A DNA stretch of 64,000 bases from an uncultured Oscillospiraceae bacterium (GTDB lineage: Bacteria; Bacillota; Clostridia; Oscillospirales; Oscillospiraceae): positions 44,728 through 108,727 of the forward strand of contig CAKTIN010000001.1 of the NCBI GenBank assembly GCA_934565775.1, read 5' to 3'. Below the pieces are notes generated by a model that was not told the origin of the DNA, did not search any database, and saw only the letters and a list, made by a program, of their open reading frames with translations. Position 1 is the first letter of the stretch, and each line of letters begins with the position of its first letter. The position numbers and the translations under genes are program-made. Shown piece after piece: positions 50,323 to 58,385 of the stretch.

Positions 50323-51122
50323 GAAAGGGCGGGTGCACCCGCTGCGGATCAAAATAGGGCGCTTGCCGGTGGCAAGCGCACCACACAAAAATCTTTGATT
50401 TTTGACTGAGGGATTGTCAGCTCCCCCATTTTGGGAAGGCTTTCAATCAAACGCCTTTTCCGTTTTGCATCAGCGCTCAGTCATCGCGGCTTGCGCTGCC
50501 CACGGCGGGGCCCTTTCCACTGGGGGAAAGGGCCGAAAGCCCACCGGGCTGCGGCCCGGACCCGGGGGCCCAGGCGGCGGTACGGGACAAGCACCCGGCA
50601 GAATTTGTAAGCCGCTGCGTCGCTCTGCATCCGCTTCGACACGCGGCAGCGCTTGGCCGCGCACATGCCCGAAATGCACCGGGCAAAATTTGGCGGCAGT
50701 TGCGGAGAAAGAACTGCATCATGCCGCCCGATGGTGCCAGACATAACCGGATAGTACCAAGGATCACCCCATGGCGTGGCGCACCATCCGATGGCGCAGT
50801 GCGAGATAAGAAATGCGAGGAAATATGCGTAGATTCTAAAATTATGATTGATATGCGCCAAAACATTGCTGAAAAGTTCGAAATTCAGAGCGCCAAAGGC
50901 TCCCTTGTGAAAAGGGCGGGTGCAACCCGCTGCGGATCAAAATAGGACGCTTGCCGGTGGCAAGCGCCCCTTTTTGTGCTGAAAAGTTTGGAAATTTCAG
51001 AAAGCCAAGGGCTCCCTTGTGGAAAGAGAGCAGTCAGCCGTCAGGCTGACTGCGGGATTGTTAGCTTGCCCATTTTGGGAAGGCTTTTCATCAAGGGCTT
51101 TTCCCGTTTTGAACCGGCGCCC
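50323..51122 (-). repeat. Composite interspersed repeat, locus B (modules R, M1, M2 inverted relative to locus A)
   Basis: About 800 bp of repeat with no gene. Module R occurs twice as a direct repeat (50323-50379 and 50909-50967; GGGCGGGTGCA..., ending in a GCGCTTGCCGGTGGCAAGCGC-type palindrome). M1 pieces are at about 50402-50480 and 50979-51122 (plus a short piece at 50869-50909), and M2 at about 50485-50750; M1 and M2 read on the minus strand as at locus A. The apparent 114-residue protein at 50402-50746 is a shadow of M2. The part 50751-50868 is AT-rich and not matched elsewhere in the window. Confidence 0.8.
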
Positions 51123-51127
51123 GCTTT

Positions 51128-51847
51128 TTAGGCGCCGCCGGGCTCCCGCAGAACCGAGATGCTGGTAACGACCTTCGCCAGCTCGCTGCGGGGCAGACGG
51201 TTGGTCGCCACGCTGTATAAATACTCCCCGTCGCTCCAGAGCATACTCCGGGTGGGGCCGTTTTCCTGGAAAAAGACCTCCCGGCCCCCTACGGTGATCC
51301 CGGCGCTCACGGATTCCGCGTTGAGCCCGAACCAGGCCCCGGCCTTCTCGGGGTCCTCCAGGGTCATCTGCATATAGTGGATCCAGCCCCCGGTCTCGTT
51401 ATCCCACCAGGCGCTGAAGCACAGGGGGACCAGGCAGTGATTGGTCTGGACGTAGCCCGTGGAGATATAGGCCGGCAGGCTGAGGTTGCCCAGCACCGCA
51501 ATGCCCGAGGGGTCCATGGGCTCGGAGATGGCATAATGGTCCTGCTCCTGGGACAGAAAGAGGGCGGCCACCGCCCGGCGCACCGAGGGGATGGCCAGGG
51601 TGGAGGAGGTCAGGCACAGGACCAGGACCATGGCCAGGGCCGTCCGCTTAACGGTCGCCCGAATCCGCTGCTGCCGGAAAATGCGCCCGGCGCCCTCCTG
51701 CACCAGCTGCCGGAGCTCCGGGGAGGGCTGAAGGGCAATGTCCTCCTCCCGCTCCGGAATGTCCGCAAATTGGGCCTGGATCGCCTGGGTCATCCCTCCG
51801 ACAAAGGCCGGACCGGCCGCAGGCCTCTTCCTCCGAATCCCTTTCAA
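51128..51847 (-). CDS. Membrane protein with DUF4367-like domain (anti-sigma-factor-like)
   Basis: 239 residues. An N-terminal cytoplasmic part of about 80 residues, one membrane helix (VKRTALAMVLVLCLTSSTLA), and an external domain whose end (ITVGGREVFFQENGPTRSML, WSDGEYLYSVATNRLPRSEL, AKVVTSI) has the DUF4367 pattern. Such proteins are usually anti-sigma factors paired with an ECF sigma gene, which is absent here. The TTG at 51847 is preceded by AAGGAGGGG and is the best start; the frame is open to 51871. Confidence 0.7.
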   Translation of the reverse strand: MKGIRRKRPAAGPAFVGGMTQAIQAQFADIPEREEDIALQPSPELRQLVQEGAGRIFRQQRIRATVKRTALAMVLVLCLTSSTLAIPSVRRAVAALFLSQEQDHYAISEPMDPSGIAVLGNLSLPAYISTGYVQTNHCLVPLCFSAWWDNETGGWIHYMQMTLEDPEKAGAWFGLNAESVSAGITVGGREVFFQENGPTRSMLWSDGEYLYSVATNRLPRSELAKVVTSISVLREPGGA

Positions 51848-51976
51848 TGCAATCCCCTCCTTACGCGGCAACGCCGCATTCCTCTTTTGCCTTGCAAGTC
51901 TATTATGCCAAATTTTAACCTAAATGTCAATTGCTTTTTGCTAAAATTCTTACTGCCGTTTTGGATTTTCCGCCGG

Positions 51977-52005
51977 TTGCAAAAGGACGGCAGATGGGGT
52001 AAAAT
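51977..52005 (+). promoter_or_regulatory. Promoter of the GTPase-nuclease gene
   Basis: TTGCAA (51977-51982), 17-nt spacer, TAAAAT (52000-52005), 29 nt ahead of the start codon. Confidence 0.75.
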
Positions 52006-52034
52006 AAGAAAAAACGCGAAGGGAGGGACCGGGG

Positions 52035-54623
52035 ATGAAAAAGCTGGCGGTGGGCATATTGGCTCATGTGGACGCGGGGAAAACCACCCTGTCCGAGGCG
52101 CTGCTGTACACCACGGGGCAGCTTAAGACCCTGGGCCGGGTGGACAAGCAGAGCGCCTTTCTGGATACCTACGCCCTGGAGCGCGCCCGGGGCATCACCA
52201 TCTTCTCCAAGGAGGCCCGGCTCTCCGCCCCGGGGCTGGAGCTGACCCTGGTGGACACCCCGGGCCATGTGGACTTTGCCGCCGAGGCCGAGCGGGTGCT
52301 GCCGGTGCTGGACTGCGCCATTGTGGTGCTCAGCGGCACCGACGGAGTGCAGGCCCATACCCAGACCATCTGGCAGCTGCTCCGGCGCTACCGGGTGCCG
52401 GCCTTCCTTTTCGTCAACAAAATGGACCTCCCCGGCCCGGGGCGGGGGGCCCTGCTGGCCGGGCTGAAGAAGGAGCTGTCTGAGCTCTGCGAGGACCTGT
52501 CCGCCCCCGGGGCGCTGGAGAACGCCGCCCTGAGCGATGAGGCGGCCATGGAGGAGTATCTCGCATCCGGGACCCTGGCCCCGGAGACGCTGACCCGGCT
52601 GGTGGGGGAGCGGAAGCTCTTCCCCTGCTACTTCGGCTCCGCCCTGCGTCTGGAGGGGGTGGAGGCCCTGCTGGACGGGCTGCGGGAGCTGGCCCCCCAG
52701 CCGACCTATCCGGCGGCGTTCTCCGCCCGGGTGTATAAGATCGCCCGGGACCCCAAGGGCACCCGGCTGACCTATCTGAAGGTCACCGGCGGCAGCCTCC
52801 GGGCCCGGGAGCCCGTCTCCTATGAGACCCGGGAGGGCGAGGCGCTGACGGAAAAGGTGAAGGAGCTGCGCCTGTACTCCGGGGAGAAATTCACCCCGGC
52901 GGAGGCCGCCGGGGCCGGGACCCTCTGCGCCGCAGTGGGCCTGACCGGAACCTACCCGGGCCAGGGCCTGGGAGAAGCCCGGCGGGAGCTAAGCCCCCTG
53001 CTGGAGCCGGTGATGACCTACCGGGTCGTCCCCCAGGGGGGCGCGGACCCCGCCCTGCTGCTGCCGAAGCTCCGGCAGCTGGCCGAGGAGGACCCCCAGC
53101 TGCACATCGACTGGGACCCCCGGCACCGGGAGATCCATCTCCGGCTCATGGGCCAGGTCCAGCTGGAGGTGCTCCGGAGTCTGGTCCGGGAGCGCTTTGA
53201 CACGGAGATTCAGGTGGACCGGGGGCGGATTCTTTATAAGGAGACCATCGAGGCCCCGGTGGAGGGAGTGGGGCACTTCGAGCCCCTGCGGCATTACGCC
53301 GAGGTGCACCTGCTCCTGGAGCCCCTGCCCCGGGGCCGGGGGATCGAGCTGGAGAGCCGGTGCAGCGGCGATGTGCTGGACCGGAACTGGCAGCGGCTGA
53401 TTCTCACCCATCTGGGAGAGAAGGTCCACCTGGGGGTCCTGACCGGGTCGCCCCTGACGGATGTGCGGATCACCCTCATGTCCGGCCGGGCCCACCTGAA
53501 GCACACGGAGGGGGGAGATTTCCGCCAGGCCACCTACCGGGCGGTGCGCCAGGGGCTCATGGATGCGAAGAGCGTCTTGCTGGAGCCCTATTACAGCTTC
53601 CGTCTCACCGCCCCCCAGGAGAACACCGGCCGGGCCATCGGGGACCTGCAGGCCATGCACGCCAGCTTCACCCAGAGCCAGGCGGGGGACAAGACGGAGC
53701 TCAGCGGCACTGCGGCGGTGGCCGCCCTGGGGCAGTACGCCGCAGAGGTCGCCGCCTATACCAAGGGGCGGGGCCGTCTGAGCTGCACCAACGGGGGCTA
53801 TTTCCCCTGCCGGGAGCCGGAAAAGATCATCGCCGAGGCCGGCTATGACCCGGAGGCGGACCTGGAAAACACCCCGGACTCCGTGTTCTGCGCCCGGGGA
53901 GCGGGCTTCACCGTGAAGTGGCGGGACGTGCCCCAATTTATGCACCTGCCCTCCTGCCTGGCCCCGGAGAAGGCCGGGCCGGATCCGGCCTGGGTCCCCC
54001 GGCCCATTGAGGACCGGGAGCTGGAGGCCATTATGGACCGGGAATTCGGCCCCATCCGCCGTCCGGTCTATCAGATGCCCGGAGTCCGCGCCTCGGAGAT
54101 CCCCAGGCGGGAGGCCCCGGCGATCCCCCGGAAGGAATATCTGGTGGTGGACGGCTACAACATCCTCTTTGCCTGGGAGGACCTGAGCGCCCTGGCCCGG
54201 GAGGATTTGGAGGCCGCCCGGAACCGCCTGATCGACATTCTGCGCAATTACTGCGGCTACCGCCGCCGGGAGGTCATCCTGGTCTTTGACGGCTACCGGG
54301 TGAAGGGCAGCCCCGGAGAGAAATTCCAGGCCGGGGAGCTGTATGTGGTCTACACCCGGGAGAACGAAACAGCGGACGCCTATATCGAGGCGCTGCTGGA
54401 GCAGATCGGGAAAAACGACCGGGTCTGGGTGGCTACGTCGGACTCGCTGGTGCAGCTGTCCGCCTTCCGCTCCGGCGTGCTGCGCCTGTCCGCCCGGGAG
54501 CTCCGGGCAGAGGTGGAGGCCGCCGGCGGGGAGATCCGGACGCTTTTGAAGGGGCTGGAGGACCAGGAGCGCCTCCATCGCCGGGAGGAGACCCGGAAGC
54601 GCTGGTCCGGCCTGCTGAAATAG
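52035..54623 (+). CDS. TetM/EF-G-like translational GTPase fused to a YacP/Rae1-type NYN ribonuclease
   Basis: 862 residues. The GTPase domain has all G motifs: AHVDAGKTTL (G1), RGITI (G2), DTPGH (G3), NKMD (G4), FGSALRL (G5). Domains II-V follow in the order of ribosomal protection proteins; EGVGHFEPLRHYAEVHLLLE (about 409) begins domain IV and RAIGDLQAMHASFTQSQ lies in domain V. After a linker, residues about 702-850 are an NYN_YacP domain (EYLVVDGYNILFAWEDL, REVILVFDGYRVKG, NETADAYIEALL, DRVWVATSDSLVQ). Rae1, the free homologue, cuts mRNA in the ribosomal A site. The fusion suggests a GTPase that places a nuclease on the ribosome. Monocistronic; RBS GGGAGGG. Confidence 0.88.
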   Translation: MKKLAVGILAHVDAGKTTLSEALLYTTGQLKTLGRVDKQSAFLDTYALERARGITIFSKEARLSAPGLELTLVDTPGHVDFAAEAERVLPVLDCAIVVLSGTDGVQAHTQTIWQLLRRYRVPAFLFVNKMDLPGPGRGALLAGLKKELSELCEDLSAPGALENAALSDEAAMEEYLASGTLAPETLTRLVGERKLFPCYFGSALRLEGVEALLDGLRELAPQPTYPAAFSARVYKIARDPKGTRLTYLKVTGGSLRAREPVSYETREGEALTEKVKELRLYSGEKFTPAEAAGAGTLCAAVGLTGTYPGQGLGEARRELSPLLEPVMTYRVVPQGGADPALLLPKLRQLAEEDPQLHIDWDPRHREIHLRLMGQVQLEVLRSLVRERFDTEIQVDRGRILYKETIEAPVEGVGHFEPLRHYAEVHLLLEPLPRGRGIELESRCSGDVLDRNWQRLILTHLGEKVHLGVLTGSPLTDVRITLMSGRAHLKHTEGGDFRQATYRAVRQGLMDAKSVLLEPYYSFRLTAPQENTGRAIGDLQAMHASFTQSQAGDKTELSGTAAVAALGQYAAEVAAYTKGRGRLSCTNGGYFPCREPEKIIAEAGYDPEADLENTPDSVFCARGAGFTVKWRDVPQFMHLPSCLAPEKAGPDPAWVPRPIEDRELEAIMDREFGPIRRPVYQMPGVRASEIPRREAPAIPRKEYLVVDGYNILFAWEDLSALAREDLEAARNRLIDILRNYCGYRRREVILVFDGYRVKGSPGEKFQAGELYVVYTRENETADAYIEALLEQIGKNDRVWVATSDSLVQLSAFRSGVLRLSARELRAEVEAAGGEIRTLLKGLEDQERLHRREETRKRWSGLLK

Positions 54624-54666
54624 AAGAACAGGGGGAGTGTTTCGGTAGCCTTCCCCCCGGAGAGCA

Positions 54667-54707
54667 AACGCCCCCGGCTGCGGATTCTTCCGCAGCCGGG
54701 GGCGTTT
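54667..54707. terminator. Bidirectional intrinsic terminator
   Basis: AACGCCCCCGGCTGCGG-ATTCTT-CCGCAGCCGGGGGCGTT flanked by T/A. It separates the convergent GTPase and lipoprotein genes. Confidence 0.85.
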
Positions 54708-54727
54708 CCGGTTTGGTTCCGGGCGGG

Positions 54728-55369
54728 CTACCGCCGGGTCAGGGTGACGGGCAGACGGATCTGTGCCTCCACCGGCCCATTGTGCAGCAGAGATTCCGAC
54801 GCAATCTCTGTCACGGTCATTTCCGCGCCGGACAGGGTGAAGCGCAGAGACTCGGATCGGTCCTGCCCGTCCTTCTCCGACAGGAGGTACAGCCGGTCCC
54901 CCTCCTGCACCCAGTAGCCGGAGCGGTCCACCTGGTAGGCCTCCAGGAGCTCGTCGGCGGACAGATGGGTCATCAGCTCCGCCACCAGCCCGTCCAGGGT
55001 CTTGCCCTGCTTTTCCAGCAGCCCGTCCAGCTTCTCCCGGGAGATACCCCGGCTCTCATAGGAGGCGTAATAGAGCTCCTTCAGCACCGGAGCCAGGCCC
55101 CGGAAAAAGGACTCCGCCGAGGCGGCGCTGGGCTCCTTGTCCACGGTCAGGGTAAAGCTGCCGTCCCGGTTCAGCGTCAGCAGCACCGTCAGCACCATCT
55201 TTTCCGGCGGCTCGATGCCCTCAGCCCCCAGGGCCGCGCCCATATCCTCCGCCATGAGCCGGGTCAGGTCCAGCTCCCAGACCCAGACGCCTGCAATTCC
55301 CTTGCCGCAGCCGCCCAGACCCAGGACCAGAGCCAGGATCAGCAGCACTGCGCAGATTCGCCGTTTCAT
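54728..55369 (-). CDS. Lipoprotein of unknown function
   Basis: 213 residues. Signal with lipobox LGGC (LVLGLGGCGKGIAGVWVWEL), then GIAGVWVWELDLTRLMA and DRSGYWVQEGDRLYLLSEKD, which look like two lipocalin-like/beta strands around a helical middle (about 75-140). Resembles small lipoproteins of Clostridia that report on envelope state, but I recognise no family. Monocistronic with its terminator at 54667. Start 55369 has GAGGCG upstream. Confidence 0.65.
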   Translation of the reverse strand: MKRRICAVLLILALVLGLGGCGKGIAGVWVWELDLTRLMAEDMGAALGAEGIEPPEKMVLTVLLTLNRDGSFTLTVDKEPSAASAESFFRGLAPVLKELYYASYESRGISREKLDGLLEKQGKTLDGLVAELMTHLSADELLEAYQVDRSGYWVQEGDRLYLLSEKDGQDRSESLRFTLSGAEMTVTEIASESLLHNGPVEAQIRLPVTLTRR

Positions 55370-55521
55370 TGTCGCGCCTCCCCGTGTTTTTTCCTTATTT
55401 TAGCATCCTGCCGGGAGGAATGCAAGGCAAGAGTCGGTTTTGGACCATTCTGCCGCACATTTCACCTGTTTGATCTCCCTAAGCGAAAAGACACAGCCGA
55501 AAATTTTTTCATTTTCCCCCT

Positions 55522-55577
55522 TTACAAACCGGGGGATGTGTGTTATACTGTTGTCGTAAATAAGAATGATTCTCATT
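55522..55577 (+). promoter_or_regulatory. Promoter with Fur/PerR-type operator
   Basis: TTTACA (55522-55527) and TATACT (55545-55550) at 17 nt, followed by a Fur-type inverted repeat AGAATGATTCT within TAAGAATGATTCTCATTT (from 55561). The box lies over the likely transcription start, so the downstream regulator probably represses itself. Confidence 0.7.
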
Positions 55578-55591
55578 TTGGAGGCGAGAGA

Positions 55592-55996
55592 ATGCCGCAG
55601 CCCAGAAAATACAGCCGAAAGCGGGAGGCCATTCTCGCCTGCCTCCGCCGGACGGATACCCACCCCACGGCGGAATGGATCTACAACCAGCTCAAAGAAG
55701 AGATCCCGGACCTGTCCCTGGGGACGGTGTACCGGAACCTTGCCCAGTGCAAGGCCTCGGGGGAGGTCCTGTCCGTAGGCTTCTTCGGGGGCTTCGAGCG
55801 GTTTGACGGCAATCCCCGGCCCCATGTCCACTTTTACTGCACCGGCTGCGGCCGGGTGCTGGACCTGCCCCAGATCGACGTGCCCCTGGACCTGAGCGCC
55901 CAGGCCGCCCGGGCGCTGGGCGCGGAGGTGGAGCAGTGCAGCCTGACCTTTTCCGGCCGGTGCCGGGCCTGCCGGGCTCAAAATGCGCAATCCTAA
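55592..55996 (+). CDS. Fur-family transcriptional repressor (probably PerR-like)
   Basis: 134 residues. Winged helix with [20 protein letters not shown] and [20 protein letters not shown], then the metal-binding dimer domain with [19 protein letters not shown] and a second CxxC (CRACRAQ). The two CxxC pairs hold structural zinc; H-x-H is part of the regulatory site. Genomic context (own Fur-type box, reverse rubrerythrin 45 nt downstream) favours a peroxide or iron sensor. GGAGGCGAG precedes ATG 55592. I cannot decide between PerR and Fur. Confidence 0.88.
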   Translation: MPQPRKYSRKREAILACLRRTDTHPTAEWIYNQLKEEIPDLSLGTVYRNLAQCKASGEVLSVGFFGGFERFDGNPRPHVHFYCTGCGRVLDLPQIDVPLDLSAQAARALGAEVEQCSLTFSGRCRACRAQNAQS

Positions 55997-56040
55997 ATTC
56001 ACATATACAAATCACACATCATTTTTTGGAGGTATTTATT

Positions 56041-56631
56041 ATGAAGAAGTTTGTTTGCCCCGTTTGCGGTTATGTTTACGAGGGAGAGGAGATCCCCGAG
56101 GGCTTCAAGTGCCCCGTTTGCGGCGTCCCCGGCTCCAAGTTCAAGGAGATGGACAACACCAAGCTGGCTGCCGAGCACGAGCTGGGCATCTATGAAAAGA
56201 CCGTGGCCAACAACCCCGACATTTCCGAGGCGGACAAGGCCTATATCCTGGAGCAGCTGAAGGCGAACTTCACCGGCGAGTGCAGCGAGGTCGGTATGTA
56301 CCTGTGCATGGCCCGGATCGCACACCGGGAGGGCTACCCTGAGATCGGCCTGTACTGGGAGAAGGCCGCTTATGAAGAGGCGGAGCACGCGGCGAAGTTT
56401 GCCGAGATGCTGGGCAGCACCCTGGAGCCCAACATGACCGCCTCCACCAAGAAGAATCTGGCCTGGCGGGTGGACTGCGAGTTCGGCGCGACCCAGGGCA
56501 AGTTCGACCTGGCCGCCTGCGCGAAGAAGAACGGCCTGGACGCCATCCACGACACCGTCCACGAAATGGCCAAGGACGAAGCCCGCCACGGCCGCGCGCT
56601 CAAGGGTCTGCTGGAGCGGTACTTCAAGTAA
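56041..56631 (+). CDS. Reverse rubrerythrin (NADH peroxidase type)
   Basis: 196 residues. An N-terminal rubredoxin domain ([20 protein letters not shown], two CxxC, residues 6-35) precedes the four-helix di-iron domain with [34 protein letters not shown] and [11 protein letters not shown], the E/ExxH ligands. Domain order is reversed from classic rubrerythrin. It reduces H2O2 in the cytoplasm with electrons from NADH via rubredoxin. RBS TTTGGAGG. It is probably co-regulated by the Fur-family gene just upstream. Confidence 0.93.
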   Translation: MKKFVCPVCGYVYEGEEIPEGFKCPVCGVPGSKFKEMDNTKLAAEHELGIYEKTVANNPDISEADKAYILEQLKANFTGECSEVGMYLCMARIAHREGYPEIGLYWEKAAYEEAEHAAKFAEMLGSTLEPNMTASTKKNLAWRVDCEFGATQGKFDLAACAKKNGLDAIHDTVHEMAKDEARHGRALKGLLERYFK

Positions 56632-56662
56632 GAAATTCAGCCTAAAAGAAACCTTTTTAAGG

Positions 56663-56697
56663 GGAAGCAGGAACAAACCTGCTTCCTCTCTTTTTTG
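56663..56697 (+). terminator. Intrinsic terminator of the rubrerythrin gene
   Basis: GGAAGCAGG-AACAAA-CCTGCTTCC then TCTCTTTTTT, 32 nt after the stop. Confidence 0.9.
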
Positions 56698-56844
56698 CCT
56701 TCCAATCTGGACTGTACAAAGTTGGTACATCGCCGTTTTTCTCTGCGAAAAACAAGGCTGAAATCCGCAAAAATGGTACACCGGGAAGCTGGTACATTTT
56801 TGCTTATCTGGACTGCTGCAACCATCGCAGAATTAAGGCAAAGC

Positions 56845-56893
56845 GAAAGGGCCTGCCGCCTGTCATTCACAGGCAACAAGCCCTTTCGGTTGC
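56845..56893 (-). terminator. Hairpin after the minus-strand membrane gene
   Basis: CGAAAGGGC...GCCCTTTCG with an inner GCCTGT/ACAGGC stem. It lies 65 nt after the stop of the gene ending at 56958, but the U-tract is weak. The rest of 56698-56957 holds three TGGTACA motifs (see findings) and no convincing gene. Confidence 0.5.
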
Positions 56894-56957
56894 TTGCACA
56901 ATTTGTGTTAAAATATTCGTCTAACTTTTTGGGTCACTTCGGCGATCCGCGCCTTCT

Positions 56958-57668
56958 TTATACATCGTTTGCAATCCACGACAGAATTGCCTTTACTTTT
57001 TCGAGTGTAGGATAGACCTGCGCATTTTCAAGATGCATTCGTGACAGATCCCCGGCCTTTGCAAGCATGAGCGCCTCAGAAGAGCAGCCGCGATGTTCGG
57101 TTACCAGGATGATGGCATTTCCCTTGCAGTATTCTTTGATTTTGGATTCCTGCGCTTCTCGCGCCAGCTTATCTGTGAGGATTATCTTATTAACCTCTTT
57201 TCCGTCATATAAAAAGTGCCACCTATCGCCGCAATAAAAAGTTGTTTTATTGATTGTTCCGCCGGTTTTATATACACCGCCTGTGGTCACTCCTCCGACT
57301 GTGGCAGAACCGTAATGTAGCTTCTCGGGCGTTTTTTGATAGGTGTTGGCAGTTACCTGAATAAAATCAATCATATTCTTCAGATCGCCGCTTCTCTCCG
57401 ATAAGGTCAAAGCGCCGTCTTTGTATTCGGCTATTTTGCTTACGTTCTGCCGCGCGGTATTTCGGGCGTTCAGCTTCTTCTGCTTCTCCCGCTCTGGAGT
57501 AATAAAAAAGAATTTTATCATTCCCCAGAGAAACCTAAAGCATAAGAAAAGAAGAATAAGACCCCCCAAAAAAACAGTCCAAGGGCCCTCCTCTTCGAAT
57601 GCCATCAGAAGAATCGCTGCAATCAGCAATATGGGATAAAGAATCCATTTTATTTTTTTGCCCTTCAA
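56958..57668 (-). CDS. Membrane-anchored protein of unknown function
   Basis: 236 residues. Two close hydrophobic segments (ILYPILLIAAILLMAF and TVFLGGLILLFLCFRFLWGM, about 9-52), a basic stretch (REKQKKLNARNTARQN), then a soluble domain of about 150 residues with GGVTTGGVYKTGGTINKTTF and YCGDRWHFLYDGKEVN. AT-rich compared with neighbours. No known domain recognised; the cytoplasmic part could sense or bind a ligand. Isolated, so possibly acquired. Confidence 0.65.
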   Translation of the reverse strand: MKGKKIKWILYPILLIAAILLMAFEEEGPWTVFLGGLILLFLCFRFLWGMIKFFFITPEREKQKKLNARNTARQNVSKIAEYKDGALTLSERSGDLKNMIDFIQVTANTYQKTPEKLHYGSATVGGVTTGGVYKTGGTINKTTFYCGDRWHFLYDGKEVNKIILTDKLAREAQESKIKEYCKGNAIILVTEHRGCSSEALMLAKAGDLSRMHLENAQVYPTLEKVKAILSWIANDV

Positions 57669-57825
57669 TTGATTTTACCCCCTACTATTCTGCAAATATT
57701 AAGCTTGTGCCGTACTGCTAGTATAGCATATAAACACAGAAATGCAAGATAGAAATGTCCAGAAATTACTGCCTCTCTTTTCCTTTTGCAATGGAACGGC
57801 AAAGAAAAATGCGATCCGCCGGGGG

Positions 57826-57854
57826 TTGACAGCCGCCGTCTCTCCCGGTAAAAT
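57826..57854 (+). promoter_or_regulatory. Promoter of the small zinc-ribbon gene
   Basis: TTGACA (57826-57831), 17-nt spacer, TAAAAT (57849-57854), 31 nt before ATG 57886. Confidence 0.75.
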
Positions 57855-57885
57855 AGTTGCACTTTCAGGAAAAGAGGGATTCGGT

Positions 57886-58107
57886 ATGGAAAAAATTCTT
57901 CGAAACAGAGCCCAGTGCCGCCGGTGCGGCGAGATCCTGGAGAGCCGGTCGGTCCATGAGCTTGTCTGGTGCAGCTGCGGGAGCATCGCCGTGGACGGCG
58001 GGCACGATTATCTGCGCCGGTGCTACCGGTACAGCGCAGAGGACATTCTGGAGTGCAGCGTTCTGGCGGAGCGCCCGGAGGGCGCTCCGCAACGTGTCAA
58101 AAAATGA
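57886..58107 (+). CDS. Small zinc-ribbon-like protein
   Basis: 73 residues with CRRCGEILESRSVHELVWCS and CGSIAVDGGHDYLRRCYR: four cysteines in CxxC and CxC spacing plus a conserved GGHDYLRRCY tail, a pattern seen in small conserved proteins of Clostridia. The last codons and stop (58094-58107) are provided by structured-element copy 2, so the C-terminus was probably replaced when the element arrived. AAGAGGGA precedes the start. Confidence 0.7.
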   Translation: MEKILRNRAQCRRCGEILESRSVHELVWCSCGSIAVDGGHDYLRRCYRYSAEDILECSVLAERPEGAPQRVKK

Positions 58108-58345
58108 GTTTTTTGACACGCTGCCAGACGTCAAGAAAGCGCCGGAGACAAGCAGCGCACGCCCGTCGGCGTATATCGATACGGTAGGGCGTGCGCTGCG
58201 CAGTAAGTTAAAATGCTTATATTTCTGCATATTCTGAACTTTTTGCCCCGATTTGCAACCTTGTGAAGAATTGCGAAAAGGTAGAAAACCCTCCCGTGGA
58301 TTGCTCCGCATTTTAACGGTCCGGGGGTTTATTGACAGTCTGAGG
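58094..58345 (+). repeat. Structured repeat element, copy 2 (candidate structured RNA)
   Basis: Second copy. Hairpin GTGTCAAAAAA/TTTTTTGACAC; outer arm CAGACGTCAAGAAA with TTTATTGAC-A-GTCTG; central stem GCAGCGCACGCCC/GGGCGTGCGCTGC (58152-58164/58187-58199) with loop GTCGGCGTATATCGATACGG; then GTTAAAATGC...GCATTTTAAC. The stem differs from copies 1 and 3 at most positions but pairs perfectly. It is flanked on both sides by the same 22-bp palindrome (58068-58089, 58344-58365). Confidence 0.88.
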
Positions 58346-58385
58346 AGCGCCCGGAGGGCGCTCCGGACGCGCAATAACCGGCCCC

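Noticed and set aside
50402-50746. A 114-residue protein shared with 40680-40964 (minus strand), at first sight a conserved family
   Set aside because: The similarity (KPLRRSASASTRGSAWPR and KCTGQNL) comes from the duplicated DNA repeat M2; there is no ribosome binding site, and Ser/Arg/Pro bias is typical of a translated repeat.
54713-55591. Long + strand frame upstream of the Fur-family gene (to 54713)
   Set aside because: It runs antisense through the lipoprotein gene. The regulator starts at 55592 after its own promoter and operator.
58094-58345. Structured elements as simple intrinsic terminators
   Set aside because: The first hairpin could terminate, but the conserved 250-bp length, the conserved loop and the co-varying 13-bp stem go far beyond a terminator.
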